From Deroplatys truncata (Eukaryota > Arthropoda > Insecta > Mantodea > Mantidae), in the NCBI GenBank assembly GCA_030765065.1, contig CM060990.1, positions 10,663,501-10,727,500 of the forward strand: a stretch of 64,000 bases of DNA, in the 5' to 3' direction. Positions 11,391 through 22,496 of the stretch are shown piece by piece. The first letter of the stretch is position 1, and each line of letters opens with the position of its first letter. The position numbers and the translations under genes are program-made. The notes below the pieces were generated by a model. It was not told the DNA's origin and made no database searches. It worked only from the letters and a program-made list of their open reading frames with translations.

Positions 11391-11729
11391 GACATACCTG
11401 ACACTATAATGCTCACTTTTATGGCTTTCTAGTTTGTCAGCTTTTCTAGATACTATAATCTTCACTTTTATGACCTGCATGTTTGGTCAGCATTTCTAGG
11501 TTCCATAACTTTCACTTTTTATGCCATGCTTGTTTGTCAACTTTTTTGTATACTATAAGTTCACTTTGATGTTTTGTCTGTTTGATAATCTCTTTTAGCT
11601 ATTATAACGTTCACTTTGATGGTTTGCCTGTTTGGTCAACTTTTCAATGTACTATACTGTTCACTTTCATGACTTGCCTGTTCAGTTTAGTTTTAAGGAT
11701 ACTATAATGTTCAACTTCGTTGAAATGCC

Positions 11730-12844
11730 GGCGAATCTGCTCTTAGCGTATCCCTGTTGAAAATGCTTATAAAATCCTAAGAAAAGCGAATAAATTACCT
11801 TAGGGGTGAGTTTTGAAGTGGATGTGATCTCTTCAATAGCTGGCGCCCACCTGCCGGCCCCTTTTAGGTGTTTTACTTTTATAGGGAAATCGCGTTATGA
11901 ACGCAACAAACGTAGCCATGTTGTTACTAAACCACATGCAAAATGGGAACTGCCAACCTAAATAAAAAGTGAAATCCGCTAAATATGCGATGTGTTGTTC
12001 TTACTAGAATTTCTTCTTCGTCTTCGTTTAGTGTTACGCTGACAAAAACGCAACGCATTCATAGTAAGAAAGACTATCCACCAAAATTGTAATTTTTTTA
12101 TTCTTCTTGTGAAAGTTTGTTATATTAATATGTTATTTCCATTGAATAAAAAAGTTCCTCTACTGTAACAGTGGTAGATAGTTAACGCAAGCTTAGATAA
12201 AGAAAACCTAACCTAAGGGTAACCTTCCGTGAAATCAGAAACGTAAGCTTATATAAAAAAAACTACACCTAACCTAACTTCCCGTGAATCAGAAACCTAA
12301 GCTTAGGAACGTTCTCTTCGCTCGCGTGCTTTGATGTAACCACTGGTAACTAATTAAAACAAGGTTACATATACAAAAAACTAAACCTAACCTAACCTAA
12401 CCTCCCGTGAATCAGAATCCTCGCTTCGCTCGCGTGCTTTGATGTAACCACTGGTAACAAATTAAAACAAATTTACTTTATATATATATATAAAGTAAAT
12501 CAGAAACCTAAGCTTATATAAAAAAGAGAAGCTAAACCTAACCTAAACTCTCGTGAATCAGTAACCTAAGCTTAGGAACGCAACTGCTACGCTCCTCTCC
12601 TAAAAAGCATCCCATGGCTACGCTTTGAGGCTGAGGGTCCTCAATCTCTCGGCTACGCCTTGAGGCTGAGTATCTTACCGGCTTTGACGGCATTAGTTAT
12701 TCATATGTTGCCAGCATTGCATTAGAGCTAGCGTATGACATAAAGTGACATCTGTTGAGCTAGTGTATGACATAGAGTGACATCTGTTGGACATATAACA
12801 CACCATTTTCATCGCTGTGGGGGATACACTAAGAGCAGAATGTC
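11730..12844. mobile_element. non-autonomous TIR DNA transposon, 1115 bp, 8 bp target duplication
   Basis: Imperfect terminal inverted repeats of about 24 bp share TCTGCTCTTAG and GTATCCC at each end (11736-11753 and 12821-12839). GAAATGCC flanks the element at 11722-11729 and 12845-12852. A neighbouring minisatellite monomer carries the uninterrupted site at 13169-13176. No transposase frame is present. Inside are repeated blocks of CGTGAATCAGAAACCTAAGC type, tandem CTCGCGTGCTTTGATGTAACC copies near 12320 and 12432, and two GAGCTAGTGTATGACAT copies near 12725 and 12760. An 8 bp duplication suits hAT or P superfamilies, among others; the superfamily is not settled. Confidence 0.75.
12386..12403. 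repeat. insect telomere-type motif (CCTAA) x3.6 inside the TIR element
   Basis: CCTAACCTAACCTAACCT is (CCTAA)n, the complement of the TTAGG unit known at insect telomeres. Shorter AACCTAACCT runs recur in the same element near 12215, 12270 and 12535. It is an interstitial run belonging to the transposon and not evidence of a chromosome end. Confidence 0.6.
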
Positions 12845-13500
12845 GAAATGCCTATTTGGCCAACTCTGCTATGTACTATAATGTTCACGTTGATGATTTG
12901 CTTGTTTGGTTAGCTCTTATAGGTACCATAATGTTCACCTTCAGGACTTGTCTGTTTGTCACTTTGATGACTTGCCTGTTTGGTCAAATCTTCTGGATAC
13001 TAAAATGTTCACTTTGATGGTTCTCCTGTTTGGTCAACTTTTCAGGGTACTATAATGTTCACTTTGATAACTTGTCTCTTTGGTCATCTTTTCTACGCTC
13101 CATAATGCTCACATTGATGACTTGCTTGTTTGGTCAACTCTTCTAGGTACCATAATGTTCACTTCGTCGAAATGCCTATTTGGCCAAATCTGCTATGTAC
13201 TTTAATGTCCACGTTGATGATTTGCCTGTTTTGTAAACTCTTCTAGGCAGCATAAAGTTCACTTTGATGACTTTGTTATCTGGTCAACTTTTCTAGGTAC
13301 CATAATGCTTACTTTGATGTCTTGCCTGTTTGGTCAATTCTTCTAGTTTCTATAATGTTCAGTTTTATGTCTTGTGTGCCCGATCATTTTTCAGGTATAA
13401 TAATGTTCATTTTGATGACTTGTATGTCTGATCACTTTCTGAAAATACAACAATATTACCTTTGAGGACTTGTGCTTATGGACATTTCCGGTAATATGTA

Positions 13501-13884
13501 CAGACACTCAGAATGCGTCGTAGTTCCTGTTTATTCCTCGGCCTGATCCACGGCGACGGCTTGCAGCTTCTCGGGATCCGTAGCCATTCTATAAGCTGTA
13601 CGAAGTACCCTAATAGCGCACGTCCCTTCTATACAACCGACAATTCCTTGGCTTAGTTCGAGGAGGGCTTAAGGAAGTGTTTGAAACACCTCATCAGGCT
13701 GTTCCGTGTCAGGTGTTCTCAAATGTTTTAACTATAACAATGACGTTGTCAAAATAGAGGGAGCAAGCGCCGTAAGTGAAGATCCTAATCACGCTCAATA
13801 AATCCCCGCAACGTTGCGGGGATGTTGCAAAGTTGAAAGGCACACCGTTAACTGCTGTAGTCCGTGTCCTGTAGAAATGAAATT
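13501..13884. other. unassigned, possible tiny Gypsy scrap
   Basis: No repeat family clearly seen. On the minus strand near 13535-13590 a short frame reads ATDPEKLQAVAVDQAEE before a stop, which could be a retroelement fragment, but it is too short to assign. Confidence 0.3.
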
Positions 13885-13938
13885 CAGTTTTATTTATGGA
13901 CGCTCTTTAACTACTATGGTCTTTAGCGTCCCATTCTA

Positions 13939-15169
13939 CACTATGCGATCCAAAGTATCCGGACATCCCACAAACATACGTTTTTCATATTAGGTGCGTT
14001 GTGCTGACACCTACTGCCTGGTACTCATCATCCGCGACCTCAGTAGTCATTGGACATCGTGAAACAACAGAATCGGACACTCCGTGGAACTCCCGGACTT
14101 CGAACGTGGTCAGGGGATTGGGTGTCACTTGTGTCAGAAGTCTGTACGCAAGATTTCCACACTCCTAAACATCCCTAGGTCTACTGTTTCTGGTGTGATA
14201 GTGAAGTGGAAACGTGAAGGGACATGTACAGCACAAAAGCGTACAGGCCGACCTCTATGTTGACCGGCAGAGACCATTGACATTTGAAGAGGGTCGTAAA
14301 CAGTAATAGGCAGACATCTATCCAGACCATCACACAGGAATTCCAAACTGCATCAGCATCCACTCCAAGTACTATGACAGGCGTGAGGTGAGAAACCTTG
14401 GATTCCATGGTCGAGCGGCTGCTCATAAGCCACACATCACGCAGGAAAATGGCAAACGACGCCTCGCTTGGTGTAAGGAGTGTCAACATTACATGATTGA
14501 ACAGTGGCAAACCGTTGTGTGGAGTGACGAATCACGTTACACAATGTGGCGATCCGATGGCAGGGTGTGGGTATGGCGAATGCCCGGTGCACATCATCTG
14601 CCAGGTGTGTAATGCCAAAAGTGAAATTCGGAGGTGGTGGTGTTATGGTGTGGTCGTGTTTTTCCTGGAGGGGGCTTGCAATCCTTTTTGTTTTGTGTGG
14701 CGCGATGACAGCATTGATATTTTGAGCACCTTCTTGCTTCCCACTGTTGAAGAGCAATTTGGGGATGGCGATTGCATCTTTCAACACGATCGAACACCTG
14801 TTCATACTGCACGGGCTGTGGCGGAGTGATTACACGACAATAACATCCCTGTAATGCACTGGCCTGCACAGAGTCCTGACTTAAATCCTATAGAACACCT
14901 TTGGGATGTTTTGGAACGCCGACTTCGTGCCAGGCCTCACCGACCTACATCGATACCTCTCCTCAGTTCCGCACTCCGTGAAGAATGGGCTGCCATTTCC
15001 CAAGAAACCTTCCAGCACCTGATCGAAAGTATGCCTGCGAGAGTGAACGCTGTCATCAAGGCTAAGTGTGAGCCAACACCATATTGACTTCCAGTATTAC
15101 CGATGGAGGGCGCCACGAACTTGTACGTCATTTTCAGCCAGGTGTCCGAATACTTTTGATCACGTAGTG
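13939..15169 (+). mobile_element. Tc1-like DNA transposon (DD34E), 1231 bp, decayed
   Basis: TA dinucleotides flank the element at 13937-13938 and 15170-15171. Terminal inverted repeats of about 30 bp begin CACTATGCGATCCAAAGTAT and, on the other strand, CACTACGTGATCAAAAGTAT, with a few mismatches. Length is usual for Tc1-like elements. The transposase inside is broken. It sits inside a family B SINE whose uninterrupted version at 39890-40060 shows the pre-insertion site CATTCTATATTGGGC. Confidence 0.93.
14087..15087 (+). pseudogene. Tc1-like transposase, broken
   Basis: Cut-and-paste transposase of the IS630/Tc1/mariner superfamily. The N-terminal paired-like helix-turn-helix is visible (ELPDFERGQGIG, SVRKISTLLNIPRSTVSGV, TGRP) at 14087-14265 but has no start codon and meets a stop at about 14258. 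The catalytic core follows in changing frames: first Asp in VVWSDESRY near 14520-14545, second Asp in FQHDRTPVHTA near 14780-14810, and Glu in SPDLNPIEHLW near 14870-14900. Between the second Asp and the Glu there are 34 positions, so the signature is DD34E. A TGA lies between them at 14827-14829, and there are frameshifts around 14600-14640. The C-terminus ends at the TGA 15085-15087, about 80 bp before the right terminal repeat. The usual protein is about 340 residues, so the gene is near full length but dead. Confidence 0.93.
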
Positions 15170-15433
15170 TATATTGGGCGTGAAAGACCGGACATTTTTC
15201 TCAGAGGCCTCTTTATCAGGCTTGAGGTTTTTTACGTGCCGTAAATCTACGACACGTGACCACCGGCTTTACTTCCCTTCCGAAGGAAGCCATGCTAAGG
15301 AGTTTTACACCCGAAAAAATTCATCGCCCTCCGCCAGGTTTGAACTCGCGACCTCGGTAACCACTACACCACGGAGGACGACAATCCTGTAGAAAACGTT
15401 GTATTCTTTTTCTCATAGGTGTGAAGCACCTGT

Positions 15434-15750
15434 TGCCATTATCCTGACTTTAGATCCAAGGTGAAAAACCACTGATCTCCCGCTAAGGTTTGCAGGATGT
15501 CATCAAACCGTGGCGGCCGATAAAAGTCTTTCTCAGTTACGTCATTCAGCTTCCGGTAGTCCGTGAAAAAGTGCGGATTTCCATCCTTCTGTTTTACTAG
15601 TATTACTGATGAGGACCACGGGCTATCGGATTCCTTTATTGTGCCTCCGGTCTTCATGTCTTCGGTTCTGCTCTTCCTTCCCCTTCGCTAGTGTGACAAG
15701 GTGAGGCGGCTATCTGATCGGCCGAGTATATCTGGTATCGATTGTACACC
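15434..15750 (-). pseudogene. Gypsy-type reverse transcriptase fragment
   Basis: Codes on the minus strand for the N-terminal part of a Ty3/Gypsy reverse transcriptase: SDSPWSSSVILVKQKDG, then FFTDYRKLNDVTEKDFY, then WFFTLDLKSG, which contains the first catalytic Asp (LDLKSG). The fragment stops at about 15434 where unrelated and then SINE B sequence begins, so the catalytic YxDD block, RNase H and integrase are missing. It continues upstream into the linker and gag remnants at 15760-17705. Confidence 0.85.
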
Positions 15751-15759
15751 ACTGTATAT

Positions 15760-16880
15760 TATATGCTCTGAATCGCTTTATGATGCACTGTAACGTCCTA
15801 TAATTTGGCAAGTAAGTTAAGTACTTCCTTCTTCTCGCCGCGTGAAACATCCTCAGCCGCTTCCTGGACCAAGTTATCCAGTGATTTTTGCAGTTCCCTA
15901 GTTTTCGGTAGGTTCTCGGTATCTCTGACCGCAGGAATTAAGCAAACGACCAGCTTAAAATTCTCCAGGACAGCCCCGATAAGTAGCTACTTGTCCCGTT
16001 TTGTGGCATTGACGACCCTCACCGGGTCCGTTTCTCAAACCGGAAGTAGCGTCTTAGCAATGCAAATCCTATTTCGATGGCGTCCTCCTCCCATCCAACA
16101 TCATATTCCTCGTTAGGGTTCTGTCTCCCCTTGTCATCACCAGTCTCTGGCTCCACGCCGGAACTACTAACCGCTCTATAGGTAAAGGCCTTAAAAACTG
16201 TAGCCTCTCCTGCGGATGGTTCAGCAGGATCTCGTCGTGGCCAGTTACAATATGTGACACCCTACATCCACCTTGGCATTAAAAAACTGAAGAGCACACA
16301 GGCTCAAATGACTTCCTTTGTAGTTGCGGAAAGGAAATTCCGAATTTTAATCTGTTCCTGCCATCTTTCAATTCTAGGTAAGCTTCCTCTCTTAGAGGCA
16401 GGGATCACCCGAGGTTGTTGGTAACCCACAGCGCCTAGCCGGCGTCCTTTTGTTACTCCCCATACCACATCACGCCTGACAATGATAAGTGACACCCCGT
16501 GTTTACCAGCACTCTGCAGTTCGGTCTGAATACATCCATGCGATATCAGACAATTCTCGCTGCTCCTAGCCATAGTGAGGTTAGGTGATGACAGCGTCAA
16601 TGTGACCCTCTTCACGCCAGGCTTATGTCAGTTTTTCTGATCCTCGGCGACGGCACGCTCGTAGTTCGCACTTAGTTATCCGGGCTCTCCGCACGTAGAT
16701 TCTTATACCACCACTTCTACGACGATTAAGCTGTTGTTGGATCCGGCTACAATCATTCGCTTTCGTCACAGGACCGTGGTTTCTCCTCCGAGCGTCATCC
16801 TCGCCTCGTCAATGCGCAGGACAGCCGCTAGGTTACGTTGATATTGCGATTTTGAGCTAGGAGTGTTGATGTTTCACTTC
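15760..16880 (-). pseudogene. Gypsy pol linker and protease region, heavily decayed
   Basis: Just upstream of the reverse transcriptase the minus strand reads LQKSLDNLVQEAAEDVSRG then EKKEVLNLLAKL, the usual acidic linker before RT in Gypsy elements. Open pieces at 16069-16260 and 16304-16615 lie where protease and gag C-terminus should be, but I cannot identify a clean DTG/DSG protease motif or a zinc knuckle. Several stops and frame changes. Confidence 0.55.
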
Positions 16881-17705
16881 CTAGTACCTTACGCTGCTGA
16901 TAAGCGTGTAAGTTGTCTTAACGGAAATAAAATCTGATGGTAAATCCTTTGGAGCCAGCCGCTCTACCTCCATTGCAAATTCCTGTAAAGTCTCCCAAGT
17001 TGTTTCACTCTTGTCTTCAGCTGGTCCCACAATATTGTCCACAGCACCCTTACAACAATTTAAGCAAGTCGTCAGCCGAGCCTCCGACGGGAAAACTGCG
17101 AAGGGTTTCATCTGCTTGCTCTTGCTGTGCCATCTTCTCCGTCAGCGCTAGAAATTCATTAAACTGACGCTTAAATACCACCCACGACGACGTTTTATCA
17201 TTAGCCGGTCTCATAATCATAAAGCCCTCAATAACATAGGCATGGATCTTCACTACGGCATCCATCATTCTCTTGTCTTCCTTCGCCCGATGGCACAAGT
17301 GCTCTTCCACTGCGGCCTCGATGATCTTTTTGTTTCTATTCGTCTTTCCTTTGTTGCCATCTCCCAGCCAAGAGAGCTGGGACATGGCGAGCTAGGATGC
17401 TGTTGGACTTACAGAGAATTTCGGTAGTTTTACCCTTTGGTTTGACACGCGTACGTGGTATAACCACTTCTTTCCCCGCGCAAGTATACGTAGTGCTTTT
17501 GGACTCCAGGTATTGGCGTGATGGAAAAAGAGGGTCGGCGCCATTCCGTTTTGAAAAACGGGAGCGTCGGCTCTGGAAGCTCTTTGCCCATTCTGTTGGT
17601 CTATCCGTTTTTCTTGCTGATTTAGACGCTCTTCCACCACATTAACTTTTCTTTCCAGTTCAGATTTTATTGCTTCTAAATCCTTAACAATATCCTCTTT
17701 CAACT
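16881..17705 (-). pseudogene. Gypsy-type gag remnant
   Basis: Structural protein remnant. The start region (17703 downwards, MKEDIVKDLEAIKSELER) is rich in heptad-like charged and leucine residues, a likely coiled coil of about 40 residues. Next come FKRQFNEFLALTEK and a run ending TWETLQEFAMEVERLA, DLPSDFI, which match the order of phrases in Gypsy gag proteins (LQEF...VERLA...). Three pieces in different frames with stops at 17390 and 17050 show it is broken. Sits directly upstream of the pol remnants on the same strand. Confidence 0.7.
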
Positions 17706-18594
17706 AGCAGTTATCTCAGTTTCTTTCAGAGTCAGTGTCAAGATCGAGTTTGGATTTTATTTTCTCCATTTCTGTTTCACGCCCTTCATTTCACTTCCCA
17801 TCTTCACCATTCTGAATTTCATATTTGTCTTCATCTTCTCATTCCGAATTTCATTTCCGTTTCCATCTTCACATTTCAAGTTTAACTGCAGCTTCCATCT
17901 TCTACATTTCGGATTTCATAGTCTTCATTTTATCTTCCATGTAACATTCCAGATTTTACGTACATTTCGTCAAATAATTGTTGCAGTATTCCCTTCATTG
18001 TGGCGTTTAAATCTCGATCCTGACAAGTGTGACTTTGCTGTTTTTTCTCTCAGTCAAACTTCAACTTTTCCTTGCGCGTAGCGATGCAATTGCAAATTAG
18101 TCCCTTCTCTGTTCCGGTCTCTCACTAGAGCGCCTTACACAGAACTCCTTTTCTCACCTGCGGTCACTGACTAAAGTGTCGAACGCAGGACTCAGCTTTT
18201 AGCCTCTTCTCACTCTCTAACACTCACTGACGCGTCTTACACAGAACTCCTTTTCTCACCTCCGGTCGCTCACTAAAGTGTCGAACGCAGGACTCAGCTT
18301 TTAGCCTTTTCTCTCTCTCTAACACTCACTGACGCGTCGCACACACAACTCATTACGCAGAAAGCACTGAACGTTACAACCTCACTTGTTTCTTGGCAAA
18401 CAAGCTTCCTTTCATACTCGCTCAAGATTACAAAAAAGGCTTTGTAGACGACGAGGGAACGGAAGGTCCAGAATCTTCTCGCATCCCGACCAGCGTTCCG
18501 GACTGTTCGGACCGAGAGCGCCTCGCCCCTCTCTCTCTCCAATCAACCATACGTCGACCCACGGCGGGGGGGGTGAAGCAGTAATAATGTGACT
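17706..18594 (-). mobile_element. probable 5' LTR and leader of the Gypsy remnant
   Basis: The stretch upstream of gag holds two copies of a ~104 bp unit (18125-18340) with TTACACAGAACTCCTTTTCTCACC, GTGTCGAACGCAGGACTCAGC and CACTCACTGACGCGTC. On the minus strand a possible LTR start TGTAGTCACATTATTACTGC lies at 18594. The LTR end and primer-binding site were not located, so the boundary is uncertain. Confidence 0.45.
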
Positions 18595-20089
18595 ACACCT
18601 TAATACTGGTGAAATGTAATCATGTGACTTGAAGAAGCCAACAAATATATAAAAAGATAGGATGAGTGGGATAAGGCGCCGTCGCATATGTGAAAATAAA
18701 CTATAATTCAAAGAGTATGAGAACAAAGATTTATGACTGTATAGGAAATAAGTTTAAAGGGAATAAAAACATAGCAAATATTTGCAACCAATGTTAAATT
18801 AGAGGCGAAAAGACAGCCCTTCTAAGTTGCTGTATACCCGCATGTTATATGGGACAGTTAACATGTTGACAACATTTTCATTTTTCTGTTGCCTTAGGGG
18901 AAAAAATCCTTCGGAGTCTTTGTACGAAAAAGAACATGCCTTTTCCAAGTAAAGTCGATTTCAGCAATATGCTCAAGTATGGAGACACGATCTCCAAGCC
19001 AGCTACAACCAGGAAATATAGCAAGATTAATAGCCTGTGAACGGGGTTTCTTAATTAATGGCGCGCTTCAGTAAAGGCTACTAGATAGTCTAAGTATTTG
19101 CTCTCAGCAGTTATACAAAGAAACCATCACAGGAATTGTCGTTAATTAAGCATTTCGAAGCATTTACGAGTTTGAATATTCCAATTATATCACTTATTCC
19201 CATCAAAAACTTCACTGAAGCTATCATCCCTGTTCACACCCATGCCTGGAGCAACGAAGCTACTACCATAGCTAATAAACGTCCTTGCTCAACAGTAATT
19301 AACAGTCACTGAGCAGTCAAGTAGCAGGGCTTAAAGGAGCCCGGAGTGTCCTCGAGACGAACGCCGCGTCGAGCACGAGAATTTCCAACCGTCCAGCAGG
19401 TGTGCCACAAGTAACGGTAGGCAACCTGCAACAACCAACTACCCCGAACCACCATTCCAATACAGGTGCGTCAAAGGCCAACGACGACAGCTCCGTCATA
19501 GTACTGACAGGAAGTTTAAAACGCAATAATTAATCTTTGTGTCAAGGTGGCACTCAATTAGGCTGCCAGACGTTCAGTAAATACTATGTGCCTGATCTGT
19601 TTGTTCCATCCTATACGTCTTATAGAAAGCCAACAGAAGCGATGTCGATATTGACGACTTTTTTGGCAAATGTAAAACAGAAACCAAATGGAATGCGTCA
19701 ATATACATCCGACTTGTTCCCATAAAACCTATTTCGGCACTTGTTAACATTTAGAGAGCTAGCAGGTAATCCTCGAATACGAATGGGACCAAAATAGCAC
19801 TCAGAAAGAGAATACGGTACCCCATCACTGTCACGTTCGGCGTGAAACTAAACACGGAACTGATTTGTAACGGAATTGAGGCCCAAGTGCTTTCTACTAG
19901 CCTCGCGCGGAACGCATCACTTACTTCCCTTTCCAAAGTTAGAAATTCAAGTTTCATTACACATACTTTTCCTTTCTCTACCACGTACGTAGTAGTAGAT
20001 AAGGTACTCCATTCCGCCTAAGAATTTTATATCGAGATTTTGCCGCAAATTCATGTTTTGAGGCCACCTGAATAAAAACGAGCATGTTA
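18595..20089. other. unassigned; one GC-richer coding-like stretch
   Basis: Mostly AT-rich with nothing recognisable. At about 19320-19535 the plus strand stays open (VAGLKGARSVLETNAASS...IVLTGSLKRNN, then stop) in a GC-richer segment and follows AGCAG; it could be a terminal exon or chance. No family match. Confidence 0.3.
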
Positions 20090-20440
20090 AGAAGCAGGTC
20101 TGCGCGCGCGGGCGTGTGTCCCTTTGAACGGCATATCTAAAAACGAAAACCCCGATAAACACAAAACTTTGCGTTTAAATTCACGCAACACGAAGGTTTT
20201 CAAGAAAATCCTCAACTCCAAAAATATATGGGACATTTTTCGTAATTTTCGATTTTCTCAAAAATGGCTCTTTAGGATTTTGATCGAAATACCATACATG
20301 AAAGATATTTACATGACACATAAAATGTTTATGTTGAATTTTCTGGGAATAACCTCTGAAGTGCTTTCATTCGGAACGAATTTTATATAATCTTTAATAA
20401 TTTGTAAGCATTAAACCATAGACGAAAACTACTACATGAA
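20090..20440 (+). repeat. dispersed repeat pair, copy 1
   Basis: Aligns with 38010-38400 in the same orientation: AAAAATGGCT, ATGAAAGATATTTACATGA, AAAATGTTTATGTTGAATTT, TGAAGTGCTTTCATTCGGAA and AAACCATAGACGAAAAC all have counterparts there. An 88-codon open frame (20124-20390) is not preserved in the other copy, so it is probably noncoding. Repeat class unknown. Confidence 0.65.
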
Positions 20441-21481
20441 AAAGTAGATTACCTTAAAACACACAATTTATTTCAAATAACCTCATTTTGGCATCAGCCG
20501 TTTCCAGGAGATCCGTTATTAATGATTTGAATTGTTCAATACTTGGTCATTCTTTTAGAGTCCTGTTAATATTCAATTGTATCTCGCGATTGCATGGCAA
20601 TGGTATTTTAAGGCAGCATATAGCGTCCAGTTGTTAAACATTTGACTATCGCTGTTCCCTTTGTATCTATAACGAAATGTGTAATGTAGCTATTCCTGCA
20701 AAGGTTTATTTCGATTAAATTGAAGTAGACAGAAATATGAAACGTATTGTATTTCACAATACAAAACAAACAAACTCTTCACGCCCACTAAGGAATGCAG
20801 GAACAATAAACAATTATCATAGATCCAGGTTGCGGATACTCAAAATAAAGTCATTGTAAATTGCAAAACAACTGCGTAATCCAGTTTAATATAATACTGC
20901 ATATATTCAGATGATCTTGTTATAAGGATATGTTATAAGCAGGCAGAGTGGTTTCAGTAAGTAAACACAGCAATCGTGTTACCGCAAGGAGTATAGGTGA
21001 CGTATAACATTGTGACGGACACACTCCTCCCTAACCCAACAGACTGTACCATTTATTCGATGCATGCATGAATCAGCGGAGAACTGTGGGAAAATGTTTA
21101 AAGTAAAGGAGAGGTTCTTAAAAACCATCATCACAATAAGCATCGTTTGTAGGGGAATTTGACATGGAACACTTCAGCACAAATGGCGAAACCATCCGAT
21201 GTAACATTAGAGCTGAAAGGACGTGTTAAACAACCTGTAACTCAGTGAAACACAAGCAACGTGTGACTATTAGAAAGGAACAAGTGGACCTATAACCTCC
21301 TCAGCCCCATTTTCCGAGGATCTGTCACACGCTAATAAGAGCGGATATTCCTTTTAAAAATGTACAGTTTTCGATGTAGAAGAAAAGACAATGTAACTCG
21401 GATTTTTGTACATCAATGTCTTAATTGAATCGTGAGCTAGCATTATTGCGTACTAACAATAGCTAAACCTACATTGTTTTT
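20441..21481. other. unassigned AT-rich DNA
   Basis: Nothing recognised on either strand: no long frame, no SINE head, no tandem structure. Confidence 0.45.
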
Positions 21482-22496
21482 ATTTCTTCTAATTCTCGTG
21501 AGTCCTGGTCTATCTGCTATCGAAGTAGGTGTACTGACTTCAAGCTGTACATCATATTTGTTTACAGAGAACACTGCAAGGTCACAGTATTAATAGATAA
21601 ACGTACGTTTGTTCCTTCTAATACTCCTTAATTCTTGTCTATCTGCTATCGAAGTAAACTGCCCTGGCTTCAAGCTGTACATCATATTTCTGTACAGAGA
21701 ACACTGCAAGGTCACAGTATTAATAGATAAACGTACGTTTGTTCCTTCTAATACTCCTTAATTCTTGTCTATCTGCTATCGAAGTAAGCTGCCCTGGCTT
21801 CAAGCTGTACATCATACTTCTTTACAGAGAACACTGCAAGGTCACAGTATTAATAGATAAACGTACGTTTGTTCCTTCTAATACTCCTTAATTCTTGTCT
21901 ATCTGCTATCGAAGTAAGCTGCCCTGGCTTCAAGCTGTACATCATATTTCTGTACAGAGAACACTGCAAGGTCACAGTATTAATAGATAAACGTACGTTT
22001 GTTCCTTCTAATACTCCTTAATTCTTGTCTATCTGCTATCGAAGTAAGCTGCCCTGGCTTCAAGCTGTACATCATATTTCTGTACAGGGAACACTGCAAG
22101 GTCACAGTATTAATAGATAAACGTACGTTTGTTCCTTCTAATACACCTTAATTCTTGTCTATCTGCTATCGAAGTAAGCTGCCCTGGCTTCAAGCTGTAC
22201 ATCATATTTCTGTACAGAGAACACTGCAAGGTCACAGTATTAATAGATAAACGTACGTTTGTTCCTTCTAATACACCTTAATTCTTGTCTATCTGCTATC
22301 GAAGTAAGCTGCCCTGGCTTCAAGCTGTACATCATATTTCTGTACAGAGAACACTGCAAGGTCACAGTATTAATAGATAAACGTACGTTTGTTCCTTCTA
22401 ATACTCCTTAATTCTTGTCTATCTGCTATCGAAGTAAGCTGCCCTGGCTTCAAGCTGTACATCATATTTGTTTACAGAGAACACTGCAAAGGTCAG
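21482..22496. repeat. 130 bp satellite-like array, about 7.8 copies
   Basis: GCCCTGGCTTCAAGCTGTAC recurs at 21661, 21791, 21921, 22051, 22181, 22311 and 22441, exactly 130 bp apart; a diverged first copy precedes at about 21531. Middle copies differ at only a few positions, for example CTCC/CACC before TTAATTC and CTTTAC/CTGTAC. Each unit has the palindrome AAACGTACGTTT. The array begins inside diverged sequence at TTCTTCTAATTCTCG and ends at CACTGCAAAGGTCAGC. Noncoding. Confidence 0.95.

Larger units (their letters stand above)
7780..13500. repeat. large minisatellite, 46-50 bp monomers with A/B dimer core
   Basis: The monomer reads roughly ATAATGTTCACTTTGATGAC plus TTGCCTGTTTGGTCAACTTT plus TCTAGGTAC. 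Between about 8905 and 9640 two alternating monomers form a higher-order dimer: CAAGGCACTA recurs at 8911, 9004, 9097 and 9190 (93 bp steps), then at 9290, 9390, 9489 and 9589 (about 100 bp steps, caused by an inserted ACTTACT). Outside that core (9640-10690, 11385-11729, 12845-13500) single diverged monomers remain. The array is interrupted at 7921-8897, about 10690-11390 and 11730-12844. Repeated open frames in it arise from the period. Confidence 0.9.
13885..15379 (-). repeat. SINE family B, split by a Tc1-like element
   Basis: On the minus strand the head TCCTCCGTGGTGTAGTGGTT with box B GCGAGTTCAAACC lies at about 15325-15379, then the body runs to 15172, and the tail ending in TCCATAAATAAAACTG lies at 13885-13936. 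The two pieces join exactly at the TA target of the inserted Tc1-like element. Related copies are at 39890-40060 and 42374-42655. The head resembles tRNA-Glu/Asp-like sequence. Confidence 0.8.

Noticed and set aside
12386..12403. Chromosome end or telomere fusion
   Set aside because: Only 3.6 units, inside a transposon with target duplications on both sides.
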